From NCBI GenBank assembly GCA_900549235.1, contig URNT01000036.1:1-29987 (forward strand): a DNA stretch of 29,987 bases, given 5' to 3'. A program made the position numbers and the translations under genes. Below the pieces are notes generated by a model. The model made no database searches. It was given only the letters and a program-made list of their open reading frames with translations, and was not told the origin of the DNA. Each line of letters begins with the position of its first letter. Positions within the stretch are counted from its first letter, which is position 1. Shown piece after piece: positions 1 through 9,100 of this stretch. This stretch comes from an uncultured Clostridium sp. GTDB taxonomy: Bacteria; Bacillota; Clostridia; Lachnospirales; Lachnospiraceae.

Positions 1-36
1 CTAGCATAGGAGTACTTAAATCTAAAGAATTTCCCT

Positions 37-65
37 CCCCCTGCATAGCAGGGGGTTTATTTTTA
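37..65 (+). terminator. Rho-independent terminator of a gene left of the window
   Basis: An 8-bp perfect stem (CCCCCTGC, loop ATA, GCAGGGGG) is followed by TTTATTTTT. This is a typical plus-strand intrinsic terminator. The gene it ends lies mostly or wholly outside the window; bases 1-36 hold no recognisable coding signal. Confidence 0.8.
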
Positions 66-78
66 CTGTGACACAATA

Positions 79-128
79 AAAAGCAGATGCAGGTAAATCC
101 ACGTCCTGGATAACCTGCATCTGCTTTT
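79..128 (-). terminator. Terminator of the patatin-like gene (possibly bidirectional)
   Basis: Two perfect 16-bp arms (79-94 and 113-128) enclose an 18-nt loop. Each arm carries an A or T run at its outer end, so either strand could form a stem followed by U residues. It begins two bases beyond the stop codon of the minus-strand patatin gene. Confidence 0.8.
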
Positions 129-129
129 C

Positions 130-1020
130 TCACTTATTTACACCCCCTTCCCCAACGAGCCACCGCCGCACCTTGGGCAGCATCCCCTTCGTATACTCAT
201 AGGCCCGCTCCATGGAATCCACCATGGTATCAAAGCTCAGAAGCCCCGCCCTGGGGCTTAAGGGCGGATTTAAAAGAAAGTTTTCCGTCTCGGATCCACA
301 TTCCTTCAGGCGGCGGCTCATAATGGAGAAGGAATGGGATATAACCTCAAAAACGGAATGATCCTCCGGCTTTTCATAGGGACCGCCCAGATCTACAGCC
401 AGTATATTTGAAATACCGCAGGCTCTTAACATATCTGCGGGAAGGTTATCTGTAACTCCGCCGTCCACCAGAAGATAATCTCCCATGACTCTCGGAGCAA
501 AGACGGCGGGGACGCTGGCGCTGGCCATCATGGCCTCGCAGAGATAGGCGTCCCACTCCGGGCGCAGGTGTTCCACCGGCTGGATCGACTCAACATTGGT
601 AAAGGCTATGGTATCGCCACTGTTTAAATCCACCGCCGGTATGACAAATGGAAGCTCCCCCTGATCCAGATGACGCCTGCCGGTGAGAAGGCAGAAATAT
701 TCCTGAAGGCGGTTTCCCCTGATCAGTCCCTTAAGAGTAACCGGCATACCCGTCAAAAGCCTGGGAACAAACTCCGCCAGGGCTGTGTAATCCGGATCCA
801 GATAGCTTTTTCCTTCCTTTTCCAGAAGGCGCACCAGCCGCTCCATGGACCCTATATCCATCCCCGACGCGTAAAGCCCTGCCACAATCCCTCCCGCGCT
901 GGTGCCGGCTATCGCCTTTGGCAGAAGTCCCCCTTCTTCCAGGGCCTTCAACACTCCAACGTGAGCCGCCCCCCTTGTACCACCACCGGAAAGGGCCAGT
1001 CCATATGTGATCTCTCCCAT
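130..1020 (-). CDS. Patatin-like phospholipase family protein
   Basis: A 296-residue serine hydrolase of the bacterial patatin/RssA type, expected to cleave acyl esters of phospholipids or related lipids in the cytoplasm or at the membrane. The family's catalytic elements are all visible: a glycine-rich oxyanion motif (SGGGTRG, residues 11-17), the nucleophile elbow GTSAG (39-43, Ser41) and the DGG motif with the dyad aspartate (Asp186). No signal peptide or membrane segment is seen. The length is normal for RssA-like proteins. The ATG at 1020 has only a weak purine-rich Shine-Dalgarno stretch (GGAAATGGGAAAAA). The gene stands alone, with a terminator directly after it. The true substrate cannot be told from sequence. 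Confidence 0.9.
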   Translation of the reverse strand: MGEITYGLALSGGGTRGAAHVGVLKALEEGGLLPKAIAGTSAGGIVAGLYASGMDIGSMERLVRLLEKEGKSYLDPDYTALAEFVPRLLTGMPVTLKGLIRGNRLQEYFCLLTGRRHLDQGELPFVIPAVDLNSGDTIAFTNVESIQPVEHLRPEWDAYLCEAMMASASVPAVFAPRVMGDYLLVDGGVTDNLPADMLRACGISNILAVDLGGPYEKPEDHSVFEVISHSFSIMSRRLKECGSETENFLLNPPLSPRAGLLSFDTMVDSMERAYEYTKGMLPKVRRWLVGEGGVNK

Positions 1021-1307
1021 TTTTTCCCATTTCCATATCTTTTCTTTCCTCTATCATATGAATGGAGATGGAAAAATACGCCTTCCCAAGAATCAGACGC
1101 GTGAATTGAAAAAGTAACGTCAGTATGAAATACTTAATTCTACATCTTCTCAAAACAGCGCAAAAGTGGTGACTTTTTTGTGGTTATCCGAACGAGCTTA
1201 TGGTAAACTGATATCAAATTTATGAACAGGCCTGTGGGATAAGTATGTAATCTCTGCCCGACAGATCTTCTCATAGGTTGTTTAGTTTCTCAGCAGCTTC
1301 GGGGGCA

Positions 1308-1324
1308 ATGCAGCGGAGCTGCAT
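1308..1324. other. Small hairpin in the intergenic region
   Basis: A 7-bp perfect stem (ATGCAGC, loop GGA, GCTGCAT) lies in the 587-bp gap between the patatin gene and the surface-protein operon. It is followed on the plus strand by an A/T-rich stretch without a clean T run, so it is not a convincing terminator. Apart from this and a possible decayed ORF (1365-1537), nothing was recognised between 1021 and 1558. Confidence 0.3.
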
Positions 1325-1364
1325 GTATTATATAATAAAAATCTAAAATTTTCTGGTGTCCCTG

Positions 1365-1537
1365 TCACAAACTCTCCTCCTTTTCATTTCGCATATACTT
1401 ATATTCACACAACATTCTCATTCGTTCCAATGCACTCCGAAATGAAACGCCGTTGCCGCCACTGCATTTTCCTCCATATCGATCACCTCATCCCTCATCA
1501 TTTTCCTTTCATCGGTCATGGCTTCATATGCCCTCAT
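1365..1537 (-). pseudogene. Possible decayed small coding fragment
   Basis: Reading the minus strand from ATG at 1537 gives 39 charged residues (beginning MRAYEAMTDERKMMRDEV) before a stop at 1418. A shift of frame near 1440 opens a second stretch (ALERMRMLCEYKYMRNEKEE...) to a stop at 1365. Together they look like one highly charged C-terminus broken by a frameshift. There is no good ribosome binding site and I do not recognise the family. Chance remains a real possibility. Confidence 0.25.
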
Positions 1538-1558
1538 CGCATAACAGCATAAAATAAT

Positions 1559-1592
1559 TCTGCCCCGTAATGCCATCATAGCACTACAGGGC
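1559..1592 (-). terminator. Probable terminator of the surface-protein operon
   Basis: Arms of 12 bases at 1562-1573 and 1581-1592 pair with two G-U-type mismatches around a 7-nt loop. On the minus strand the stem is followed by an A/T-rich tail (AGAATTATTTTATG). It starts 15 bases past the stop codon of the last surface-protein gene. Confidence 0.6.
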
Positions 1593-1607
1593 AAAATTGA
1601 ATCTCAC

Positions 1608-4600
1608 TTAGGGTGTTTCCTGAGTCCAGGCTCCGTTTTCATCAACCTGGTATCCATCTGGTGTCATCTCATTTATGTACAGAGACCCCAATGGACGACC
1701 ATTCTGATTCGTATATTCCCATCGCTTCGATCCCTCATTAAACGTCCAAGTCCTCTGCTGACTATCGGCGGTCAGATAATACCATATTCCATCAATCTTC
1801 TGCCAACCCATCAGCATAACTCCGGTGAATGGACTCAAATAATACCATCTTCCATCGTTATCATCATAGTGCCATCCTTTTGTCATTCGGCCAAACCAGC
1901 CATCGTGTACGTTGGACAGGAAATACCAGTTGTCTGTATCCTGATCCCAAAACCATCCACTGTCCATAATACCCTCACTGTCAAAATGATAGGTGGCAAT
2001 CTGACTGCTTCCATTATAATTGTATCGTATATTTGCCCAGCTATCTTTGATCCATGTTCCACTGTTCAATACGAAGGCCCACTTATGGTTAGCCGGATCA
2101 ACATTATTCCATATGCCCTCGGTGCCATCTAAATACGTGCGATAACTGTTTTCTGCACCATCACTGCCCGGCCCATGTCCTCCGCCGGAAAAACCTTTTG
2201 AACTACCTGAGCCACCGGAACCACCAGAACCGCCAGAACCACCAGAACCGCCAGAACCACCGGAACCGCCAGAACCACCGGAACCGCCAGGATCACCGGA
2301 ACCGCCAGGATCACTGGAACCACCAGGATCGCTGGAACCACCACTGCTAACACTGTCTACCAGTGCTTTCAATGTGTTAAATGCACTTTCCAGGTCGCCA
2401 ACCGAAGGTCTGGGCAGACGGTTCAGCACTTCAACAGCCTCATCCACAGCCTCAGTAAGAGCATCTCTGTCTTCTGCGTTTACAGACCCATTATTCTTCA
2501 GGGCATTGGCAATATTAATCTCCTCCTGCAGCCTTTCTTTTGCTTCCTGCCACTGGGTATCGTCTTCGGGCTCATAGACAGCATACAGTTTCAAATCTCT
2601 TGTCACTGGATCTGAAGTATCATACAGCCCTCCTCCAGACTGGCGTTTCGACAAGCCTGTAAACTCATACGCTATGCCTGTAACGGAATCCGTATAGCCT
2701 TCATGAATATCTAAATCCATATAGTCTTCCGTATCATCCAAAGACCTGCCATCCCTTACCTTAAATGTATGGACCTGCCCCTTTCCGATATCTATAATGG
2801 TCACTTCAAATGCTTTATAATAACTAAATACCAGAGTATCACCGATATTAGCTTCAAAGGCAAAGCTTCCAGTAAAGTCTTCATTTTCATTCGGGTCAGG
2901 TGTCATCAGGACTTCTTCACAGGTCGTATCGCCATCATCCTCTCCAAAATCAATTTTCCATAACCTGTATTCCAGATTTCCCAAAAGACTGGTGTCTATT
3001 TTTCCAAACACTTTAATCGCTGGAGTCAGATTTGCATCCTCCACCAGTGGTTTATTGGTTCCATCCACCTTTCGCGTAAGTCCGATATCCAGACTCCATG
3101 GTGTCTTAACACTCTCCCCGTCATCCTCTTCCTGCCTCACAGCTTCCGAAGCAGATGCCACCGGTGCATGTCGGTCAAACTTAACTGTATAAGCTATCCG
3201 CTGCCCGTTTGAAAGCGCTGTGCTATCCTCATCGTTATCCACCAGTTCTTCCTTTAATTCCTGAAGCGCTTCCTCTGACTTGTCCAGGGCAAATATCCCG
3301 TTTTTGGGTGAATAATCCACTGTTGCGTTGGATGCAGTCGCTACCGGAGACGGTTCATACATGGCCTGGAGGATTACATCTCCCGCTGTCATTTCCACGG
3401 TCTGATTTTTTCTGGTCAGGTATGACATATGCAGATTACCAATCTGTACTTCCCATTGTTTAAATGCCTGTCCAGCAGGATTCATATCCTCCGCAGATAT
3501 CCTGATCTGGTCCCCTGCCTTTACCAGGACTTCATCTGCATGCTCTTCCACATCCAGCGCTTCCCCGTTTCTTGTCACCGATTCCACATAACCTCCGTTC
3601 AGCAAACGGAAGGTATAAACACGGTCCTGCTGCGAAGTGCCTGTTACCATTACCTGGCTTCCGTTTATCATACGGTCTGAAGGCGCATCGCCATTATCTG
3701 CCTGTTTGGCCACGATGGTATAGGATACATTGGGTTCAAGTCCTGCAAGTTCCGCTGCCCGCGGACTGCCGGACGGGCTTACCCATCCGTCTTCGTTCCC
3801 AGCCTGACTGACCACATTTCCATCCATATCAAGAACCGCATACACAGTATTTTCTCCTGCCGGGCGGATAACAATCTTCCTTAGTCCCTCTGTCGTATCA
3901 TCCGCGGTGGAATAATTCCCTCCAATAGCAGGTACCATGACACGGGCCGGCTGACTTATTAAGGATGGATCCACTGAATCTGTCAGTATGTCTCCAACAA
4001 CAGGAGCTGCGCTTTCCGCCATCTCATACACGTAGTAGCTGTCACAGGGCGGCAGTTGTTCAAAGCAGCCGCTGCCAAGCTGTTCCCCTGTCATCACTGC
4101 CAAAAGCCGTCCATCGCTGTCCGTCAGGGCATATTTACGCGCCTCATTTGCTCCGCTTATCTCAATCTTACCCATACCGTCATTTCCTATCGTTCCAGTT
4201 CCATCTGGAATGCACAGGATTCCATCATCTCCTCCCACAGGTGTAAAGCGTGCCCTGTAAGTCTGATCCGCCAGAATCGTCATATTCGGGTCTGTAACCT
4301 GATTCCCGTTTTCATCAAACCAGCCAGCAAACATATAGTTACTGTCCGGTGTGGTCTGGGGCAGGGAAATCTGAGACCACAGAGTCCCTTTCGGCACATG
4401 CATGGAATTGGTTCCTGAAATAGAGCCGTGGCTTCCGCTTTCAAATCTTATATCACACCATTGTCCCGGGTCTTCCACAAAATCCGCGTAAAGTTTTAAA
4501 TCACCAGTCAGCTCAATATTTCCGGTCAACACGGTTCCTACTTTACCTGTACCGGAAGCATTGGCTTTATACCAGCCATTAAACATATAGTGCTGTTCAG

Positions 4601-6101
4601 GAGATGGCGTGATCCCTTCTGTGATTGTATCAATGGAGTGGGTGCCAAGCCGTAAGGAACGCGGGCTGCTGTCTCCTGACAGGCTTCCATGTTCGCTGTT
4701 GTAATAGTTAATCCTGGCCCAATGGGTTGTATCATTCAAATCTTCATTATAGGTAACCGTAACAGTACCGCCTGTAAAGTCTGTTTTAAAACTCAGCGTG
4801 GCTGCTGTCTGGTCCATACTGATATCGGTAAAAGTTCCATTCCATCCAATATTAGGCGGATACGTATACCCGGCTTTTCGCTCTACATTTACCGTTACTG
4901 TTTCATTCGGAGACACCTCCCTTGTTTCCGGCTCAGCCAGCACATTGTTATGGTTGTCTATCCGGTTAATGGTTACATGGGTTACATAGGAAGGGTCAAT
5001 CTCGTAAGTATATACCACGGTTACCGGCTGATTAGGCATCTTTCCGGTAAAATTCTTTTGGACATCAAATGTGCACCCTGCCGCCTGCGCCGAATATATC
5101 CCTCTTCCTGACAAATCATCTATATCCCCGCTGCCTGTTTTTATCTGAGCACCGGTAAGGGTATATGCTGTAATCTGTGCCGGTGCGGCAGAAACCTGCG
5201 ACTCTGCGGAATAGAGATGACTTTCCGGAGTACGGATCGCACGGCCATTCCCATCTGCATATTCTACACGCAGGGCAAATTTCTTTGAACTGTCAGGCTC
5301 ATATCTGTATGCCACAGTCAAGTCATCATTGGGCATACTTCCGCGGACAGACCGGGTAGACTCATTAATGGTCGCGGCCTCCCCCAATGTTCCATGGCCT
5401 GAAGGATCATCAAAACGGCGCGTTTTGTTGTTCTTAATAATCACAGAAGATACCTTATAGCCCGGTATATCCCGTTTGTAGGTAGCGGATACTGCTGTAT
5501 TGGCCGTCACCTGGGTTGTCCAGCTTCCGTCATCAGAAAACTTATATATCTGGCTGTCATCCGCTTCGGGCCATGCATTCGGGTCTTCTCCATTCATGTT
5601 TCCATTTCTGTCCTCATTCAGGTCCCGGTAATGCATGACTGTAAAATCAAACTGACTGGACGCATCACCATTCCAGCGTGCCTCATATGCCGTGGTTGAA
5701 TTGTAAGGAAACGCAAAGGGCAGATACAGTATCTTATTACCATCTGCATTATACCAGCCGTCAAAGGTATATCCCGGCCAACTCAAGTCCGCGTCAAATG
5801 CAGGCAGCACCGGCCTGTCACCAGAACCCAGATTTTCCACGGCAATTCCATTGAAATCACTTGCTTCAGCCAGTGGATGACCAGCCCGTCCGGTAGCATA
5901 CGTAATCCGGTTTCCATCTCTGGGAACATTCATATAGTTTGAATGTGATAAATCCGGGCCCTCCTTGGGATCAAACCGAATGACTGCCGGATCCCCGTAA
6001 TTCAATGCATACGCCGGCGCCGGAGGCGCGGCCATGGTGATCACCATGGCCGCGGCCAAGACACGGGCCAGATATGCCTTAATCTTATTTGTCCTTTTCA
6101 T
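1608..6101 (-). CDS. Giant secreted cell-wall-binding repeat protein (InlB/MucBP-type), 1497 aa
   Basis: A secreted surface protein. Residues 1-33 form a signal peptide (MKRTNK..., hydrophobic core, cleavage probably after AYA). About 40-470 contain MucBP/InlB-like beta modules with the recurring signature GxMPNxxxxVxYxYE. About 465-630 hold two InlB-type divergent repeats (FNGWYK, FAGWFDENG). About 630-1190 is a mixed beta region also present in the upstream paralogue. About 1190-1255 is a helical FIVAR-like segment. A Gly-Gly-Ser linker spans about 1253-1305, and about 1320-1497 are aromatic cell-wall-binding repeats (GWHYDDNDGRWYYL, MGWQKIDGIWYYL). There is no LPXTG anchor, so attachment is probably non-covalent through the C-terminal repeats. 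The start has AGGAGG five bases upstream, within the 11-bp gap after the preceding gene, so it is cotranscribed. Likely an adhesin; the ligand is unknown. Confidence 0.85.
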   Translation of the reverse strand: MKRTNKIKAYLARVLAAAMVITMAAPPAPAYALNYGDPAVIRFDPKEGPDLSHSNYMNVPRDGNRITYATGRAGHPLAEASDFNGIAVENLGSGDRPVLPAFDADLSWPGYTFDGWYNADGNKILYLPFAFPYNSTTAYEARWNGDASSQFDFTVMHYRDLNEDRNGNMNGEDPNAWPEADDSQIYKFSDDGSWTTQVTANTAVSATYKRDIPGYKVSSVIIKNNKTRRFDDPSGHGTLGEAATINESTRSVRGSMPNDDLTVAYRYEPDSSKKFALRVEYADGNGRAIRTPESHLYSAESQVSAAPAQITAYTLTGAQIKTGSGDIDDLSGRGIYSAQAAGCTFDVQKNFTGKMPNQPVTVVYTYEIDPSYVTHVTINRIDNHNNVLAEPETREVSPNETVTVNVERKAGYTYPPNIGWNGTFTDISMDQTAATLSFKTDFTGGTVTVTYNEDLNDTTHWARINYYNSEHGSLSGDSSPRSLRLGTHSIDTITEGITPSPEQHYMFNGWYKANASGTGKVGTVLTGNIELTGDLKLYADFVEDPGQWCDIRFESGSHGSISGTNSMHVPKGTLWSQISLPQTTPDSNYMFAGWFDENGNQVTDPNMTILADQTYRARFTPVGGDDGILCIPDGTGTIGNDGMGKIEISGANEARKYALTDSDGRLLAVMTGEQLGSGCFEQLPPCDSYYVYEMAESAAPVVGDILTDSVDPSLISQPARVMVPAIGGNYSTADDTTEGLRKIVIRPAGENTVYAVLDMDGNVVSQAGNEDGWVSPSGSPRAAELAGLEPNVSYTIVAKQADNGDAPSDRMINGSQVMVTGTSQQDRVYTFRLLNGGYVESVTRNGEALDVEEHADEVLVKAGDQIRISAEDMNPAGQAFKQWEVQIGNLHMSYLTRKNQTVEMTAGDVILQAMYEPSPVATASNATVDYSPKNGIFALDKSEEALQELKEELVDNDEDSTALSNGQRIAYTVKFDRHAPVASASEAVRQEEDDGESVKTPWSLDIGLTRKVDGTNKPLVEDANLTPAIKVFGKIDTSLLGNLEYRLWKIDFGEDDGDTTCEEVLMTPDPNENEDFTGSFAFEANIGDTLVFSYYKAFEVTIIDIGKGQVHTFKVRDGRSLDDTEDYMDLDIHEGYTDSVTGIAYEFTGLSKRQSGGGLYDTSDPVTRDLKLYAVYEPEDDTQWQEAKERLQEEINIANALKNNGSVNAEDRDALTEAVDEAVEVLNRLPRPSVGDLESAFNTLKALVDSVSSGGSSDPGGSSDPGGSGDPGGSGGSGGSGGSGGSGGSGGSGGSGGSGSSKGFSGGGHGPGSDGAENSYRTYLDGTEGIWNNVDPANHKWAFVLNSGTWIKDSWANIRYNYNGSSQIATYHFDSEGIMDSGWFWDQDTDNWYFLSNVHDGWFGRMTKGWHYDDNDGRWYYLSPFTGVMLMGWQKIDGIWYYLTADSQQRTWTFNEGSKRWEYTNQNGRPLGSLYINEMTPDGYQVDENGAWTQETP
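2212..2345 (-). repeat. Tandem GGS-encoding minisatellite
   Basis: A run of 9-bp units (on the minus strand GGTTCTGGY and variants) encodes GGSSDP, GGSGDP and then repeated GGS. It forms the flexible linker before the cell-wall-binding repeats of the 1497-residue protein. Because the unit is a multiple of three, copy-number changes would keep the frame. Confidence 0.85.
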
Positions 6102-6112
6102 AAAACCTCCTG

Positions 6113-9100
6113 CTATTGTAAAGCTCCATCAGCGCCTACCTGATAACCGTCCGGTGTCTTCTCGTTGCTGTACATGGAGCCAAGCGGCCTTTCCTGATTC
6201 TGCATAAACACCCATTTCCCGGTGCTTTGGTCATATGAGTATGTCTGTGCCGTATTCTGAGGTGTAAAGAAATACCATTTTCCTTCAATTTCCTTCCATC
6301 CCATTACCATCTGGCCTGTAATCAAATCCAGGTAATACCAATGCTTATCTACCTCATCATAATGCCATCCTGTCTTCATCTTTCCCAGCCAGCCGTCTTT
6401 TTTCGCATTACAGTAATACCAGTTCATATGCTCGTCCCTGAACCAGCCATAATCCATGAGTCCGCTGGCATTAAAGTGATACCAGCCATTCCGATTCACA
6501 TCACCATTGGCATAATCAAGTTTGGCCCATATGCTGGTGAGACGGATTCCTCCGTTGAGTACAAAAGCCCATTTATTACTCTCTGGGTCAACCAGCTCCC
6601 AGTTTCCATTGGTGCCTACCACATAACTCTTACTGGTTTCCGCAACATAAGGCGCCGGAGTTGTAACTGGCCCGCCTGTGCCGGCAGACCTGGAGCTGCC
6701 ACCGCCTCCTTTCGAGCCACCTTTGCTTCCTCCTGAACCGCCATGGCTTCCACTGCCCCAGCCATCTCCGCTGGATGTACCTCCGCTGTTTCCTCCATTC
6801 TGAAGTTTATCGTAATGGTCATATCTATCTTCCAGAATTTTGTCGAAGGGTTCACATGTTTCCTCCAAACGGTTCAATGCCTCCAAAAGTTCATCAAGGG
6901 TTGCCCGGGGTCCTGTTCTATCGAATACATCCATGGCTTCTTCTATGGCTTCCTTTATCTTTTCCGTCTCCTTCAGCGTCAGGAAGTAATCGTCTGATTT
7001 TTCGATTGCAGCTTTGATTGCATCCTCCAGCTGTTTCCTGGCATCATTCACTTCACCGCTGTTATCATCGTAAAACGCATATACATATGTCTTCCTCTTG
7101 ATTTCCTTGTCCGAATCAAATTCCTTCAGCCGGTCCTCCCGGTAACTCCAGCCAATATAATTAAATTCGATCCCCTCATTATCAACGAATGAATCAATTG
7201 GCGTCTCCACTTGGCTGTATTCAAGGGAATAGTCCCCACTGCCCGGTGTCTCACCCCGGCGCACTTTAAAATAATAGCGGTATTTTGGTTCTTCTTTATT
7301 ATTGATAAAATAAATCCTGTATGCCCTGGAATAGATAAGCACATACCTCATTCCGGCCTGAGCCGTAAATGTAAACAAACCGCCGGTCTCTTCCGGATTA
7401 TCAGACATATCAACCGGTTCAATTATCAGTTCCCCATCATCCGGATCCTCGGAAATAGCAAACAGCTGATAGTCCATCATGTCTACATCTTCTTTATCCA
7501 GCTGGACATATGTATTAAATGTTGCTTCTGATGGCGAAGCTACCCCTACTTTCCGCCCGTTCACATACCGTTCAATATCTACATTCAATCCCCAGGCTCC
7601 ATGGTACGCTTCTTCATGGTCACTGTCATAATAAGACGAACGTTTAATTGCATTGGATTCAGTCGCCTTTACCACATTCTTTTTATATACTACTTTATAG
7701 GTGACATCTGCATGGTTCACATCCATAAGAGTCCGGTCCGCGTCTGTGGTAAGCTCCTCCTCCAGGTTTTCAATTTCATTGGGGTCCAGAGCCATCTCAT
7801 GCTTATTACCTCCCCGTACTTCATCCGTCACCGTTGCATTGCTGGGTGTCGCTGCCGCACGCTCATAATAAGCTGTCATGACCACGTTGGAATCCGGCAT
7901 AGTAAATGCCACATCCTGACGGCGTATGGTTTCTGTCATTCCCGGAACTGCCCCGATTGTTATCTTCCAGTACAGGAAATTCTGTCCATTTCCATCGGTT
8001 TCTTCCGCGTGAAGCACCACTTCATCGCCTTTGTGGACCTCATCATATCTGGGGATATCTAATTCTACTCCATCAACAGAGTGGACCTGGCCATTAATCG
8101 CCTCCACTACATAGTTGGGAATATCCAGTTCGCCGCCCGGATCTGTGCTGATGTGAGTCCCGTCTTCCAATTTGCTTTCCGCAGTGATGCCGGATGACCC
8201 ATGAGGCCTTGCCACTACCACATATTCCTCATTGTAATCCAGTCCGGAGAAGGTCAGGCTTGCCGGTTGGCTGCCTCCGGCCGACTGCCAGCCCCCATCT
8301 CCCGTCTCAGGAGTTGTGATCACATTTCCGTCCTTATCTAAAATAGCATAATCGGAATCCGTATCCGCCGGCTTAATCACGAAAACAGTCTTCCCCTCAT
8401 GTTCCTCATCGTAAAGAACCTGGTAATTGGTCTCCACTACCGGGACCAGAACCTCAGTGGCACTGCTTATAATTCCGATCACACTGTCTATGGGCCGCCC
8501 GGACTGCGCCTGTGTTGTGCCTGTTGCTTCATATATTAAATACCGCATACCAGGATACAGGTCTTCAAAATATACCCGTCCTGATATATTCCCGCGTACC
8601 ACATCTATTATATTGCCTTCCATGTCCGTGATGATATACTGATACCCCTGGGTTGTCCCATAGACTGTAATCCTGCCTTTTCCCTGCGTATCTATACCTG
8701 CTGATGCATCCCGAGCCGCCACATCGGTACCAAAGACTGCCGGGTCCGGATAGAACCGTATGGTATAGGTATTTCCATTCACAAGTCTGCTGTCATCCTC
8801 CACAGGAACTCCGCCGTCATACCAACCATCAACCAGATAATTGATTTCCGGTGTATAGGCCGGCCGATTACCCGCGGTATCGGCCCAGGTACGGTCATAT
8901 TGGATATGGAGATTTACGTTTTCCCCCGCATCTATGGTTCCATGCTCTCCCGCCGCAAAGTGAATATCAACCCATTGGTCCGGATCTTCCGCAAAGTATG
9001 CAGTCACGGTAGTTGCATCTGTAAACCTGCTGTCGGCTGAAAGCAGCTCCTCGTCACTATCCTTGATTCCGTCTCCATCCTGATCGATAAACCAGCCTTC

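Noticed and set aside
2212..2345. CRISPR-like regular repeats
   Set aside because: Units are 9 bp without spacers and encode a GGS linker in frame, so this is a protein-coding minisatellite.
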